DNA of 64,000 nucleotides from Limnephilus marmoratus (lineage: Eukaryota > Arthropoda > Insecta > Trichoptera > Limnephilidae): positions 36,144,405 through 36,208,404 of the forward strand of contig OU862909.1 in assembly GCA_917880885.1 (NCBI GenBank), written 5' to 3'. Each line of letters starts with the position of its first letter. Within the stretch, counting starts at the first letter, position 1. The notes below the pieces were generated by a model, which saw only the letters and a program-made list of their open reading frames with translations, did not search any database and was not told the origin of the DNA. Below are positions 45,131-57,590 of the stretch, in pieces. The translations under genes and the position numbers were made by a program.

Positions 45131-46070
45131 ACAATTAAAACTTACCACATATAAGAGTATTTAAGAATATCATAAGAATATTTTAGGTTAAATACATGAT
45201 AACTGCGTACTCCACTCTACACACAGACACACCCCATCACTGTGATACTGTCACGAACGTGCTTTTAAATTCTCACTCATATCATAGCCCACACTTAGTT
45301 ATAGTACTCGGAAATCTCTTTATCACCAACGGCACGCCACAGCTCTTCCCAAAATTCATCACAAAAACATTATTTTTTGAAGTGAAAACTTCTTTATCTT
45401 AAAAACTTCAAATGTTTAACGGAGATATGTAAGAAATCGGTAGAAATTCGGGTAGCGGCGGCTTAATAGATTTCTGAATTACGCATTTATTATACAAATC
45501 CCATGGAAAAGGGTCGTAAGTCAAAAAGTTAATTTTACAGGAGAGCGAAAACAAATTATGATTGATACAAGCGGTCCCGTCGAAAAGAGACACTAGCGAC
45601 ATCTCTTGGAGATAAGAGTGATCTAATTAAAATAAAATAAAATTTTATGAAACAAACTTTTGACTTACGACCCTTTTCTACGGAATGTGCGATGCAGGTA
45701 CCTATTATTTAGGAAACGTACCCATACTACGTGACACACTTTTTGCAATTTTTTACCCCCCCCCCCCGGTGACTAAGTGTAGTATATTCCAAGACCCCCC
45801 CCCCTACAGTTTTCTCGTAGTATTTCATAAATATGGTTTCGAATCATTTTTTGCTAACAAAAAATAAAAAATGCATTATTTGGCTTACATTTGTCTTTAT
45901 TAATACGGCGCTTGCTGCGTGACAACAAGAGTGTATGCATTACAAGTGGAAAAAATATTATCAAGATAAAACTTATGTCAAAATTATGGAAACGAAAGAC
46001 TTGTTATTTTTATAAACATTTTTCATCTCAATCATCTTCAACAAACACGTCCCCTGAACTTTTTCACTTA

Positions 46071-46327
46071 GGGGTCGTCCATTAATCACGTGATGTTTTT
46101 TTAGCAACTTTTTAACCCCCCCCCCCTGGTGATATATGGTGAGGTTTTCAACTACCCCCTCCCCCCCCGAAATCATTTGTATTTTTTTAGTGCAAGAATT
46201 TTGAAATTTTCAGAATATTATCACGAAAAATAAATACACGTGATATCTCATCATACCCCCCCCCCGTCGTGATTTTTTTCCGACCCCCCCCCCTTTTTCG
46301 AGCATCACGTGATTAATGGACGACCCC
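46071..46327. mobile_element. MITE with CACGTGAT ends, TTA duplication
   Basis: TTA at 46068-46070 and 46328-46330; tips GGGGTCGTCCATTAATCACG and its inverse. C runs lie near both ends. Confidence 0.85.
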
Positions 46328-46340
46328 TTATTTGAATGTA

Positions 46341-46681
46341 CGAGGGTGGGTTTTTAAGTTTGCGGATTGGGTAAGGAGTGGAAACAAAAACCAAAATTAT
46401 TTTTCCTTTTCAACATATTCACCTACTACCCTAATACATTTTTCCGATCTTTAAATTAACTTAAAGGAACTTTATAACAGCGCGGAACTCAATTTTCTCC
46501 ACATTTCACAATTTCTTTCCGATTGAAGTGTTTGGTCGACGATAGCTCAAAGACTAATGACCTAATTGCGATAAAATCCGGTGTTTATCCTAAAAATGAG
46601 TTGTTCAATTAGTACCTAATTCAGCGGTACCCCCATTAATCACTTACCTTCCCATTCCGCGAACTTAAAAACCTCCCCTCG
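46341..46681. mobile_element. Mariner-derived MITE
   Basis: TA flanks; tips CGAGGGTGGGTTTTTAAGTT and, inward from right, CGAGGGGAGGTTTTTAAGTT. Tip sequence and TA duplication suit mariner; 341 bp, no transposase. Confidence 0.85.
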
Positions 46682-46823
46682 TAGCTCGAAAAAAAAACGC
46701 GAGATTTCTAGATTGACTACGTGATAAAAACCTAAGCCCCCCCTCCCCTCGTGACCAAGCGTGGTATTTTGATGACCCCCCCCCCCCCCTGATCAGGTCA
46801 CGTAGTATGGGTACGTTCCCTTA

Positions 46824-47321
46824 TGTACATTTTGTAAAGCGATATATTTTTTCTTCTCTCAGTCAATCCACGTGTTATTAATTTATTATTATTAAGTAAA
46901 TCAATATTTTGTTAAAGGTTAACAAATTAATGTTTTTCCGAAAGTATTATTAGATATACATGTTATAATTATTGTGTTGATCAAAATTCCACCGTTTATT
47001 TAGATGTCAACCCACAAAACAACATGTGCTTTTAAGTTAAAACATCAAAAGTACCTAAGAACCCGCATTTGTTATCGACCACAAGTTGGTATGAAAGAAT
47101 GAAAAACTAATGTAAATAATATCTATATTTATGCCTAACATGATAAATATTCACATGTTTGATATTATTTTTTTAATGTTAGAACACAATGCTATAGATT
47201 TGTTATCGGTTTTGCTAGTATATCGCGGTAAGAAGTAGGTACCTACTTTATGACTTTCTTTTATGGGTTTAGCAACGGTAGTTATAATATGAAACAATCA
47301 TAAAATTTATATTTTTTTTAA
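46824..47321. other. No recognised features
   Basis: AT-rich sequence with no readable gene or element ends. Confidence 0.5.
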
Positions 47322-47330
47322 TGTAGAACC

Positions 47331-47730
47331 GGAGGCGTCTATTAATATCTACAGGAATTTCAAAAACTGAAAAAATCGAACTAATATCTATGAGAATCAA
47401 AGTGTTGACGAATATCTACAGCTCAAACTGTTGACTAATATCTATGAGAAGTGTTGACGAATATCTACAGTACTGGCAGACGTTGGATTTGCAATTATGT
47501 ATAGCATATTGGAATAACGTAATATTGCGTATGCAGTTTAAAAAACTTAATTTATGTAAGTATGTATGTGAAAATCCCTGATATCGGACTATTGGACACA
47601 TTTAGCTGATTAGTCCAACCTACGCTCTGTAGATATTAGTCAACACTCTGAAGTTCGTAGATATTAGTTCAACATATGAGCTGTAGATATTCGTCCGACA
47701 TACAGGCTGTAGATATTAGTAACTGGAGTC
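47331..47730. mobile_element. ACTAATATCTACAG-array MITE, copy 2 (inverted)
   Basis: TGTAGAACC flanks both ends (47322-47330 and 47731-47739). Reads inverse to copies 1 and 3. Two double units; one lost about seven bases at 47450. Confidence 0.9.
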
Positions 47731-47822
47731 TGTAGAACCTAGCACATGGAAATATGGAAAAAGTATTCCTCTGTCATTAGATTACTGGGGAAATAGCAAA
47801 GGTAATAAAAATAAAAAGAAAC

Positions 47823-48110
47823 AAACAGAGTGTGCAATTCACACGTGATAGAAGTGAAACCTTCAGAAAACTAAAAGTAGACAGGATTGGAGAGCACCAC
47901 ACCTACGAAGCATCGCACAAAGAGGAGACCGATAGGCTACGAAGCACAGCTCAAAGAGGAGACCGATTATACTACCTCATTCTCTCGCAGGTTAAATCCT
48001 ATAGATGTATTTGTTTGTCTCTTTTTGGTGTGGCTATTTTTAGATTCATCATTCATTTCAAATCACAACGGTGCTAAAGAAGTTTTCGCTTCAAAAACCC
48101 TTCTTGTAAT
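47823..48110 (+). repeat. Interspersed repeat R3, copy 3
   Basis: Same word order as 19150-19370, with the AAAGAGGAGACCGAT segment duplicated (47926 and 47953). Confidence 0.7.
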
Positions 48111-48278
48111 GTGTAATAAGTTATTACTAATAACAATAATTCTATACTCGTTTGTAATCTAGTACAGTACACGCCAAACTTTAATGCCGGTCTGAATTTG
48201 ATTCGATTCATTCTCGCGCAGTTACTGACTTTACAATGAACGTAAGCGAGAGAAAGATGCGTAAAACGGTTGACCAAA

Positions 48279-48434
48279 CAACTCAGAATGAAACCAACTC
48301 AGAAGCACCTCAGAAAGGTCATTAAGAGTGATGATAAAGTTAGGTTAGGGCTACCGGTCTAATTATAAAATTATTTTTTCATTGCTTTTAATGATCTTTC
48401 TGGGGTGTTTCTCAGTTGGTTTCATTCTGAGTTG
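48279..48434. mobile_element. CAACTCAG MITE family T, copy 2
   Basis: Ends CAACTCAGAATGAAACCAAC and its inverse; interior GTTAGGTTAGGG. Confidence 0.8.
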
Positions 48435-48621
48435 GCGTGGGCGGGGAGGCATGCTACTTTTCTGACCTTAAACTCGCCCGTTGCGACGATTTCTATATCA
48501 ACGATAGGCCCCCTAGAACGGTTGGTCGATTGGTAGGATTGATAGGATAACTTTCAGTAGCTTCTCATCGTTTCATAGGACAACTGCAGATCGCTAACGT
48601 ACAAATAACAGGGTTCCATGC

Positions 48622-48770
48622 CAACTCAGAATGAAACCAACTCAGAACCGCCTCAGAAAGGTCATTAAAAGCTATGAAAATATAATTTGAAAATAGCCGG
48701 TAACCCTAACCTAACTTAACCTATTTAACCAATTTTTGAAATATTTTTTTATCATCACTCTTAAGGGGGC
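48622..48770. mobile_element. CAACTCAG MITE family T, copy 3, truncated
   Basis: Left half identical in layout to copy 2, with CCCTAACCTAACTTAACC inside; the right inverted end is missing. 48771-49471 is AT-rich with nothing recognised. Confidence 0.75.
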
Positions 48771-50127
48771 ATTACCAGAGAAAACCAGAAATATGTCATT
48801 TTCAAATCAGATTTTAGACGTATTGACTCTTTTCCACAAAAAATTATAAATGGATTTCGAAATATTGTTCTTTTATCTAGCATTCGCATGTAATAAATTT
48901 TGAGAAATTTTTAATTTTTTTAGTATAATAAGGTTATTCCATAGGTCGTTGGCAGATTTGTTAAATTTTCAAAAAAGATTTTGTATTATACCACACCCAT
49001 TTCAAATAATATAATCATGCAGTAAAATAAATCAATGCATTATCTAGCAAACGCATGTTTTAGAATTTTAATTTTAGCTTCAATAAAATCATTAAAAAAT
49101 ATGTACGTACATGTGTTTCTTGACGAAAATTGGTCCGTTTGTGTATTTATTTGCGCACTTACAAACTAATATATTTCAGACTTTTTTAACATTCTTATTA
49201 AATTTAGACATTATTGAAAAATGATAAATACTTATAATCAAAAAATAATTACAAAAAGTACATTATTTTAATAGTTTTATCATCACGCCTTTCAGCATTT
49301 TTGGATGAAGGTATAAATTAAAGCTAATTTGGATTGAAATAAATTCGATATTGAGTTATAATTTAAAAAGCTGGTACGAAGAATAATTAATCTTTCTCAT
49401 TGTAACCGCCCTGCACGATCGTAAGAACAACTTTCGACGAAATGTGGACTTTCGTCCGCTGGCTGGTTAAACGCTCTTAAGAGGAAATACTAGCGGCGTT
49501 TTTCCATACAAACGTATTCCCCGTTTATCTCTCTGGATTTTGACCCTAGAGCAAAAATTTTTTTTACATAATATAGATATCGACCACTAGCGTGTCGGTA
49601 CGTTTTGTTTTTTTTGATAATTTACTTCTTATAGAAGTTAGGACCTTCCAAAAATGAATAAAATTGCCTAATTTAAACGCCGTCAAAAAACGTTCAGTAT
49701 ACAAACTAAACAATGTATTTTGAAAAAAAGCAAAACGTACCGACATAGAATATTTTCTTTTAATACAGTTAGTGAAAAAAATTTTTTAAATCCGTCCAGT
49801 TTTGGAGGAGAAAAATGGGGAATACAAAACATCGATTTCGAAGATTTTATTTAGGTATTTTCGGCCCGACGTGCAGGTGTCCCTTTCGCTCATTTCTCCT
49901 GAGGGGGGTCGGGGAACGAGGGTTTTGACAAATACATACATATAAAGCGAAGTAGTGATGTAACGAATGTTATCGGTAGACTAGTGTTGTCCTTGCCCGA
50001 GTAATCGATATTTTTTATTCGTTTTTTTTTCTGTTTAGTGACTCATCGCGGTATACCAATACTGACCGAGCTTTCATACTAAAATTGTGCAAAATTAAAA
50101 TTGTTTATGTCAAGTACTATAATAAAT

Positions 50128-50460
50128 TTTCAATTCGGGAGGCGTTTTAGGTACCATCGCCCCGGAAACCATTTATTGGATAACCAACACCCCCACCACT
50201 TGGTCACCCCAAGTGGTCTGCTATGTTTGGTGACTGAGCATGGGTTCCCGGGTTCACGGGTGAGGTCTGCATGGGTTTTGGTGGCGGATGATTTTGTTAA
50301 CTTACTGCGTGGCGGGCCGGATTGGGAGAAACTGGAAGAGGGAGATCTTTTGATCTCTACAGCCGGACTCTCTCCACCATCATTTCATACTTTTACCTAC
50401 CCAGAAATTCCTCTCCTTCCTTTCATAAAAAATAACCTCCACACAGCTTCTCTAATGACT
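50128..50460 (+). mobile_element. LDE in duplication unit A
   Basis: CAATTCGGGAGGCGTTTTAG to CCTCCACACAGCTTCTC; the 3' UTR is cut. The partner in unit B is 54515-54850 and was duplicated with it. Confidence 0.75.
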
Positions 50461-51539
50461 TTGCTATACTATAAGGGTATTTAACTTAAAAATAATTTTT
50501 ATATTTCATTTTATATAATTGCATTTTGTGATATTTGTAAGTAATTAATCACCTCTCCCTTTAATATTTTGTCTATAATTCTCATATGCCTATACTTGTT
50601 TGTCTTTTAATATTAATCTTATCCTGACGAAGAACACTCTGTTTTCGAAACATGTTGATAATATTGATTACATAAAGCTGTTTTTACAAAGTTATTTGTT
50701 CTCATTTAATTAAAAATGACGCCACAAAGATTGGACCCATTTGCAGCATTTCAAGCTGGGTCGCCATAACCAATTCGTTTGTGCAATTTCAATCAATGCA
50801 TTTCTGTGTTTCTCGAGAACCCTTCTATGGGCTTACACATCATTAGGTAGTACTTTTACGCCAGTTTTTTAAACATTTGTGGTCAGAAACATCCAAGAGT
50901 GTAACATGTAGTTTTGTAGCTCTAGCACATATGAAGCTGTATGACTTTTGCACTCCCAGAAATAAAACCTTTTTAGTATAATTATCATTATGCATATATC
51001 CAATTGTATATCCGCATGTACATTATTTGGCTTAATATAGTAAATATGTTATTTTCCACATCAAGTATACAATAAAATAGATGCAAGAATGTTTTTTTTG
51101 ATAAATTAATAACGTAAAAAAAAAATATACATATTTATTCTCAAAACTCTTGAGAACATATCGTTGTTGCATTCACAAAATATCCCATGTAAGGTTTTCG
51201 ACCAATTTTTTTTTGTTTACACCATTTGATTCACAACGGTTTCCTAAATAATCTGACATAAATATATCCCATTTTTCAAACTCATCTTTAATCATTTTAG
51301 AGGCAACTCTGACCCATTACTTGTAATTAATGGTAATCATTTAAAAAATATATACTACATATACTACAGAAATATAAAAAAATTTAAAATTATAAAATTA
51401 AATCCCTATATACTACAGAAATATAAAAAAATATATAAAATTATAAAATTAAAATCAGAAAAAAAAGTTTTTTGTGTGCAAGAATTCGTATTATTTTTTT
51501 AACTCAAATTTGTCGCACATAAATTAAAATTACCCAAAG

Positions 51540-52030
51540 AAATGTTTTTTTAATAATATACAATAATCTCAACAATCTAAAAAGAGTATACTATGCACTA
51601 ATCCAGTCATTAATTCAATATGGAATTATTGGATGGGGCGGGGGTCATACAACAATATTCTAACCCCGATCAAAGTAATCCAGAAACTAATCATTAAAGT
51701 AATCCTAAAGAAACCCTCCACCTATCTAACAGAAACGCTTTTCGCAGATTTCACGGTGCCTCGAGGAGAGAATATCTTCAAGACGCAAATGCAATTATCC
51801 AAATTTACAAAGATAATATAAATATCATCAAAAAATTTGAAACTCACCAATCAAAAAGATATGAAGATAACATCAAAAAATACCAAAATTGAATACCAAA
51901 CTAATGCAAAACAATTACATCTATTTAGGAATAAAGTTTTTCAACAACCTTCCCATTGAAATAAAAAAAAAACCAAAGACATCAATAAACTGAAACTCAA
52001 ACTGAAGCTACACTTCATCGGGAATAATTA
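51540..52030 (+). pseudogene. LINE-A-like C-terminal fragment
   Basis: Broken frames read RVYYALIQSLIQYGIIGWGG, IKVIQKLIIKVILKKPSTYL and HQSKRYEDNI, matching the LINE-A block at 4330-4500, then the stop and an AT-rich 3' UTR. Confidence 0.78.
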
Positions 52031-52126
52031 ACTAAATAACTACCTGGTTTTCTCATTCTTTCTATTTATTATTAATCTATATTCATCTCTATTTTATTTA
52101 GTTTTTTCGAATATCTCCCAAGTAAA

Positions 52127-52487
52127 TAAATTTGGGAGGCGGGAATGGGTACCGCCGCCCCGGGAACCTTTATTGGATAACCAACACCTCTGCCATAGGT
52201 CACCCCAAGTGGTTCGCTACGTTTGGTGATTTAGCAGGGGTGCCCGGGTTCATGGGGTAAGGTTTGTCTAGGTCTTGGAGGCGGATGACCAGGACATACT
52301 GAACCCCAGATTCCTACCCACCCCTTAAACCCTTTTCCTTCCCAGAACTCTCCTCTCCTTCCCTTCCTTAAAAAAAACCCTCCACACAGCATCCCCAAAG
52401 ATGACATAGGCCCTGAGGGAAGTTATTTTCCTCAGGGCCTCCTGTGTGGAGCTCATGTAAAAAAAAAAAAAAAAAAAAAAAAAAGTG
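52127..52487 (+). mobile_element. Young-looking LDE with 26-A tail
   Basis: Starts after CTCCCAAGT; reads GGGAGGCGGGAATGGGTACC through the junction and GCCTCCTGTGTGGAGCTCAT to a run of ~26 A at 52459. Unit B has the uninterrupted site CTCCCAAGTGCACAATA at ~55884, so AAGT is the probable target duplication. Confidence 0.9.
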
Positions 52488-52610
52488 CACAATATTTTAG
52501 TATGTAACCGTATCCTATGTATGTACACCATATGTAATTTATATAACTCCACTGTACAATTATATATCTACCTATATTAAATATTTAAAATATATATTTT
52601 TTCAATATTA

Positions 52611-53520
52611 ACTCAATAGGTAAAGCAAAAATATTTTTTTAATATTAATATTTAACTCTTAAAAAATTACCAAAAAATTAAGTTGCATCCAAAATCATAC
52701 GAAATTAATTCTTTTAAGACCAATATTTCGTAATTTGAAACAAAAATAAATAAAATAAAAAATATTTATCCGCACAAGATATTTTCTCTGCCTTTTGATA
52801 AAAAAATACGTTTTCAGTTTATTTGGGTGTTTTGGTCACAAATCCAAATTTAACCCCCCCCCCCCCCCCCGGCTATTTGTTAGCTTTGGGAACTTTTATA
52901 AAACCAAAGTTTATGAAACTTATGGAATTTTGTATCTATAAATTATTTTTACATGAAACGATACAAAAGTGAGGTGACGGAAATGTTAACAATACATTTT
53001 TGTAATAAATATGTACGTGTTTTTATTTTTTTCGTTATCAGTAATTTTAGTTAGAAAAAACGTAAGATGAGTCATTTCAAAAAAAATTGTGCGTTCAAAA
53101 TTTTTATATTTGAAAAGCAAAGGTTTATTTCGGATTTCAAAATTTAAAAGCGTATTTCATCGCCTTTCATAAACAGTTTTTAGTTTTCGGATACTATCAG
53201 AAATATTCCATTTATTTGGATTTTATTGCAAAGCGGAAATATTTCGACCTTATGAAAAAATATGCCCGAGGCCTGAGGGATATGGGTCATATGTCATATG
53301 AGAAAGGCCAAGTTGCCTTTCCTACTTTGCTACACAAAATATCATATGTGCATAAAAAGTGCGCACAAAAATCCTGAACGCAAAATTTAAGAAAAAAATG
53401 TCGGTTTTAAAAAAATGTATATTAAGCCCACTTGTTTTCACCCAAACATGGTATCAAAAATAACTCTACAATTATTAAAAATAAATAAAAATATGGGTCG
53501 CAAATTTTTTTTTAAAGTTT
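52611..53520 (+). repeat. Segmental duplication 2, unit C1
   Basis: GTTGCATCCAAAATCATACG, the C run at 52853, GCAAAGCGGAAATATTTCGA and CCCACTTGTTTTCACCCAAA recur in order in 62636-63990. A diverged relative of the 52970-53250 part lies in AAMP intron 3 (27290-27590). Confidence 0.82.
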
Positions 53521-53865
53521 TTTTTATTAAATATCCTAATATTCTAAAATACCCTTAGGATATTTTGTGCGCGCAACAACGATAAGTAGCTATAATAGCA
53601 TATTCATAGGACGCCTACAATGGAACGCTCCTGTGAGCGGTGTGAGAAATTAAATGTTTGGTCTTGTCTGCACATTTGCAGATTGGTACATGCGTGGTCG
53701 GCAGAAATAATAATTCGGCTGCGGCTACCGGTGAAGCGCGTGGCTCACTCACACACGGCCTGCATTCACTCACACATCTAGAGCGCGATTCTGACTACTG
53801 TCAGAGAGTGAAATAAAAGAGATTCTTTAAAATACCTATTCATAAATGTTCGCAGCGACCGGCAG

Positions 53866-55989
53866 CGCTCTTAAGAGGTAATACTAGCGGCGTTTTTCCA
53901 TACAAACGTATTCCCCGTTTATCTCTCTGGATTTTGACCCTAGAGCAAAATTTTTTTTTACATAATATAGATATCGACCACTAGCGTGTCGGTACGTTTT
54001 GCTTTTTTTGATAATTTACTTCTTATAGAAGTTAGGACCTTCCAAAAATGAATAAAATTGCCTAATTTAAACGCCGTCAAAAAACGTTCAGTATATAAAC
54101 TAAACAATGTAGTTTGAAAAAAAGCAAAACGTACCGACATAGAATATTTTCTTTTAATACAGTTAGTGACAAAAAAAATTAAAATCGGTCCAGTTTTGGA
54201 GAAGAAAAATGGGGAATACAAAACATCGATTTCGAAGATTTTATTTAGGTATTTTCGGCCCGACGTGCAGGTGTCCCTTTCGCTCAGTTCTCCTGGGGGG
54301 GCCGGGGAACGGGGGTTTTGACAAATACATATAAAGCGAAGTAGTGATGTAACGAATTTTATCGGTAGACTAGTGTTGTCCTTGCCCGAGTAATAGATAT
54401 TTTTATTCGTTTTTTTTCTGTTTAGTGACTCATCGCGGTATACCAATACTGACCGAGCTTTCATAGTAAAATTGTGCAAAATTAAAATTGTTTATGTCAA
54501 GTACTATAATAAATTTTCAATTTGGGAGGCGTTATAGGAACCATCGCCCCGGGAACCATTTATTGGATAACCAACACCCCCGCCACTTGGTCACCCCAAG
54601 TGGTCCGCTATGTTTGGTGACTAAGCATGGGTTCCCGGGTTCACGGGTGAGGTCTGCATGGGTTTTGGTGGCGGATGATTTTGTCCACTTACTGCGTGGC
54701 GGGCCGGATTGGGAGAAACTGGAAGAGGGAGATCTTTTGATCTCTACAGCCGGACTCTCTCCACCATCATTTCATATTTTTACTTACCCAGAAATTCCTC
54801 TCCTTCCTTTCATTAAAAATAACCTCCACACAGCTTCTCCGATGACTTTGCTATACTATAAGGGTATTTAACTTAAAAATAATTTTTATATTTCATTTTA
54901 TATAATTGCATTTTGTGATATTTTTAAGTAATTAATCACCTCTCCCTTTATTATTTTGTCTATAATTCTCATATGCCTATACTTGTTTGTCTTTTAATAT
55001 TAATCTTATCATGACGAAGAACACTCTGTTTTCGAAATATGTTGATAATATTGATTACATAAAGCTGTTTTTACCAAGTTATTTGTTCTCATTTAATTAA
55101 AAATGACGCCACAAAGATTGGACCCATTTGCAGCATTTCAAGCTGGGTCGCCATAACCAATTCGTTTGTGCAATTTTAATCAATGCATTTTTGTGTTTCT
55201 CGAGAACCCTTCTATGGGCTTACACGTCATCAGTACTTTTACGCCAGTTTTTTAAACATTTGTGGTCAGAAACATCCAAGTAGTGTAGTTTTGTAGCTCT
55301 AGCACATATGAAGCTATATGACTTTTGCACTCCCAGAAATAAAACCTTTTTAGTATAATTATCATTATGCATATATCCAATTGTATATCCGCATGTACAT
55401 TATTTGGCTTAATATAGTAACTATGTTATTTTCCACATCAAGTATATAATAAAATAGATGCAAGAATGTTATTTTTTTGATAAATTAATAACGTAAAAAA
55501 AAATATATCTATATATTTATTCTCAAAACTCTTGAGAACATATCGTCGTTGCATTCACAAAATATCCCATGTGAGGTTTTCGACCAATTTTTTTTTGTTT
55601 AAACCATTTGATTCACCACGGTTTCCTAAATAATCTGACAAATATATCCCATTTTTCAAACTCATCTTTTTAATCATATTAGAGGCAACTCTGACCATTA
55701 CTTGTAATTAATGGTAATTATTTAAAAAAAATATACTACATATACTACAGAAATAAAAAAAAATATAAACCGAAGATACATTTCATCAGGAATAATTAAC
55801 TAAATAATTACCTGTTTTTCTCATTCTTTCTATTTATTATTAATCTATATTCATCTCTATTTTATTTAGATTTTTCGAATTTCTCCCAAGTGCACAATAT
55901 TTTAGTATGTAACCGTATCCTATGTATGTACACCATATGTAATTTATATAACTCCATTGAACAATTATATATCTATATTAAATATTAAA

Positions 55990-56000
<11 letters not shown>
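53866..56000 (+). repeat. Segmental duplication 1, unit B
   Basis: Matches 49472-52610 in the same orientation, offset about 4.39 kb. It lost ~620 bp of LINE ORF (junction near 55765) and lacks the LDE insertion of unit A. Ends at a TA repeat near 55990-56015. Confidence 0.88.
54515..54850 (+). mobile_element. LDE in duplication unit B
   Basis: Same truncated copy as 50128-50460, with about ten differences by eye. Confidence 0.75.

Positions 56001-56016
<16 letters not shown>
55988..56016. repeat. (TA)n run
   Basis: Followed by ACATCCCGCTATCATT, which also follows the TA run at 62403-62427. 56020-56470 otherwise has nothing recognised. Confidence 0.8.
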
Positions 56017-56020
<4 letters not shown>

Positions 56021-56489
56021 CCGCTATCATTTCTGCGTCCTTTCATCAGATCGACATTACTGCGTCTATCTGAAGGACTTGATTTTACATAGTTCTAACT
56101 AAAGTATATACTATCTTTTCAGTCTTTGATTGTAGTTAGGTATTTACATTTTTGAAAAACATTAATTTAAAAATATACAAAACGAAAAAAACGCCCTTTA
56201 CTGTTCCACCAATCTGAACTCCTTTCATATTCAATGCAGTGATGCATCCTGCGTATATTTTCGTTAATTTGGTCCACAATATAGCGTCCAATTATATATT
56301 CATTTTCATGTTAACGACAAACCGAGGTCTTGCGACGTTGCCGCTTTTTGTTCAAGTTTTTGGTTGGACGACTGTATAGGTATTTATAGAATATGAAGGC
56401 GCCAAGATGACTGGCCCATACGTCGTGGACTCTAATCAACCCGGCGGCAATGCCCACGTAAAATTTATTAAATTGGTATGAGATTTTTT

Positions 56490-56610
56490 TGAGACTTATC
56501 ATTCAGAATTAAAACGTTGCTTGAAGTGTTATTTGTTATTTTTAGTGACTAGATCTATATTGCTGGGATCTTCCTATGCTTCCTCTTCTCTTCATTTTGA
56601 TTACGACAGT
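56490..56610 (+). mobile_element. SINE-B body remnant
   Basis: CATTCAGAATTAAAACGTTG, then GTGACTAGATCTATATTGCT match the SINE-B body with many changes. Confidence 0.55.
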
Positions 56611-56799
56611 GATTACCATATTATGACTATATCAGTGCAGTGGAATCCTGTATTGTTTTCTCATCAAAAACAGTTTTTTCATGTTAATTTTAAAGAATGC
56701 ACTCTAGATATAAGTGGTTAATTATTACTACAACACGATTATCAGTAGAAATATTATGTGACCTATTTATAAAGAAACCGCAGACTTCGGAAAGAGTCA

Positions 56800-57012
56800 A
56801 TTTTGGAGGCGGTATGGGTACCGCTATCCCGGGAACCATTTATTGGATAACCAACACCTCTGCCATAGGTCACTTCAAGTGGTTCGCTACGTTTGGTGAA
56901 TTAGCGAGGGTGCCCTATAATATGTTATGCTCATGTGGTGAGGTTTGTCTGGGTCTTGGCATAGAATTCGGGACAGAATGGTTGAGGGAGTTCCTTTGAT
57001 TCTCCAGCCGTA
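56800..57012 (+). mobile_element. LDE 5' part
   Basis: CAATTTTGGAGGCGGTATGG through GGTTGAGGGAGTTCCTTTGA. The 85 bp before it (AATTATTACTACAACACGAT) match those before the LDE at 60975, so the true 5' end may lie further out. Confidence 0.75.
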
Positions 57013-57026
57013 CTCTTGCCGAAACT

Positions 57027-57062
57027 TGCCGAAACCGAAACCGAACCTTCGGTCGGTCACTA
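57027..57062. mobile_element. Solo end of hAT-2 family
   Basis: GCCGAAACCGAAACCGAAC and TTCGGTCGGTCACTA are the right tip of a hAT-2-like element, joined to the broken LDE. Confidence 0.7.
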
Positions 57063-57101
57063 ATTATATATATATTATTATTTTGAATTATATTATACAC
57101 C

Positions 57102-57292
57102 GGTCAGTGGCTGAGTGGGCATCGCGTTTGGGTCCCACCCAGGCGCTTCGTGTTCGATTCCTCGGTTGACGGAAGTCCTCCATCGCGACTCAAGCAACAT
57201 TTTCGGCTTACTGTGGTGGTAGTGGGAGATTTTCAATTATTGTCGGGTTATTCGTTAACCCGGGAATGTTTGTCTTTCTTTAAAAAAAAATT
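57102..57292 (+). mobile_element. SINE-A, tRNA-derived, copy 1
   Basis: Head CGGTCAGTGGCTGAGTGGGC (A-box) and GTGTTCGATTCCTC (B-box) at tRNA spacing. Body GCAACATTTTCGGCTTACTG ... CCGGGAATGTTTGTCTTTCT ends in an A run. A class II (Leu/Ser-like) origin is possible; not a functional tRNA. Confidence 0.85.
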
Positions 57293-57369
57293 CTTATCAT
57301 GCTTGACGATGCATTTTCGTTCACGGGAGAAACAATTTTAGGGGTTTTAGGGGCTTAGGTTTTTAACAA

Positions 57370-57590
57370 CTAAATTATATGAGAAATCCTTTTAAAAGAA
57401 AAAGGGGAAAATAGAAAAGCGAAAGCATAAAACTGTCTAAACAAATAATATAATATGACTTCGGATAATAAGTTAATAACTAAATCTAATACTAATCTAA
57501 CAATGACACTGTTCTTTGCAGAGAGGACCGCCAAAGAACTCGATCCTGGCACACACTCCTTGTCTCAATCACGTTAAGTTTTAAAGCTCT
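57370..57590 (-). pseudogene. LINE-D C-terminal remnant, copy 1
   Basis: Minus strand reads ETRSVCQDRVLWRSSL near 57565-57520, the C-terminal ARxxxxDRxxWR signature of RTE-like and related LINEs. It shares flanking GCGAAAGCATAAAACTG with 61385-61735. 57600-58000 shows nothing recognised. Confidence 0.6.

Larger units (their letters stand above)
45712..46820. mobile_element. GGGAACGTACCC MITE split by two insertions
   Basis: TTA at 45709-45711 and 46821-46823. The left tip is GGAAACGTACCCATACTACG; the right is its inverse. Inside sit the elements at 46071-46327 and 46341-46681. C runs at 45757, 45789 and 46774 mirror the G runs of 34639-34806. Confidence 0.78.
49472..52610 (+). repeat. Segmental duplication 1, unit A
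   Basis: From CGCTCTTAAGAGGAAATACT the sequence aligns with 53866-56000 at high identity by eye. Unit A also contains a LINE ORF stretch (51388-52007) and an LDE (52127-52487) absent from unit B. Confidence 0.88.

Noticed and set aside
57102..57180. Possible functional tRNA gene
   Set aside because: A- and B-box are good but the acceptor stem does not pair and a SINE body with an A tail follows; a second copy exists at 59943.
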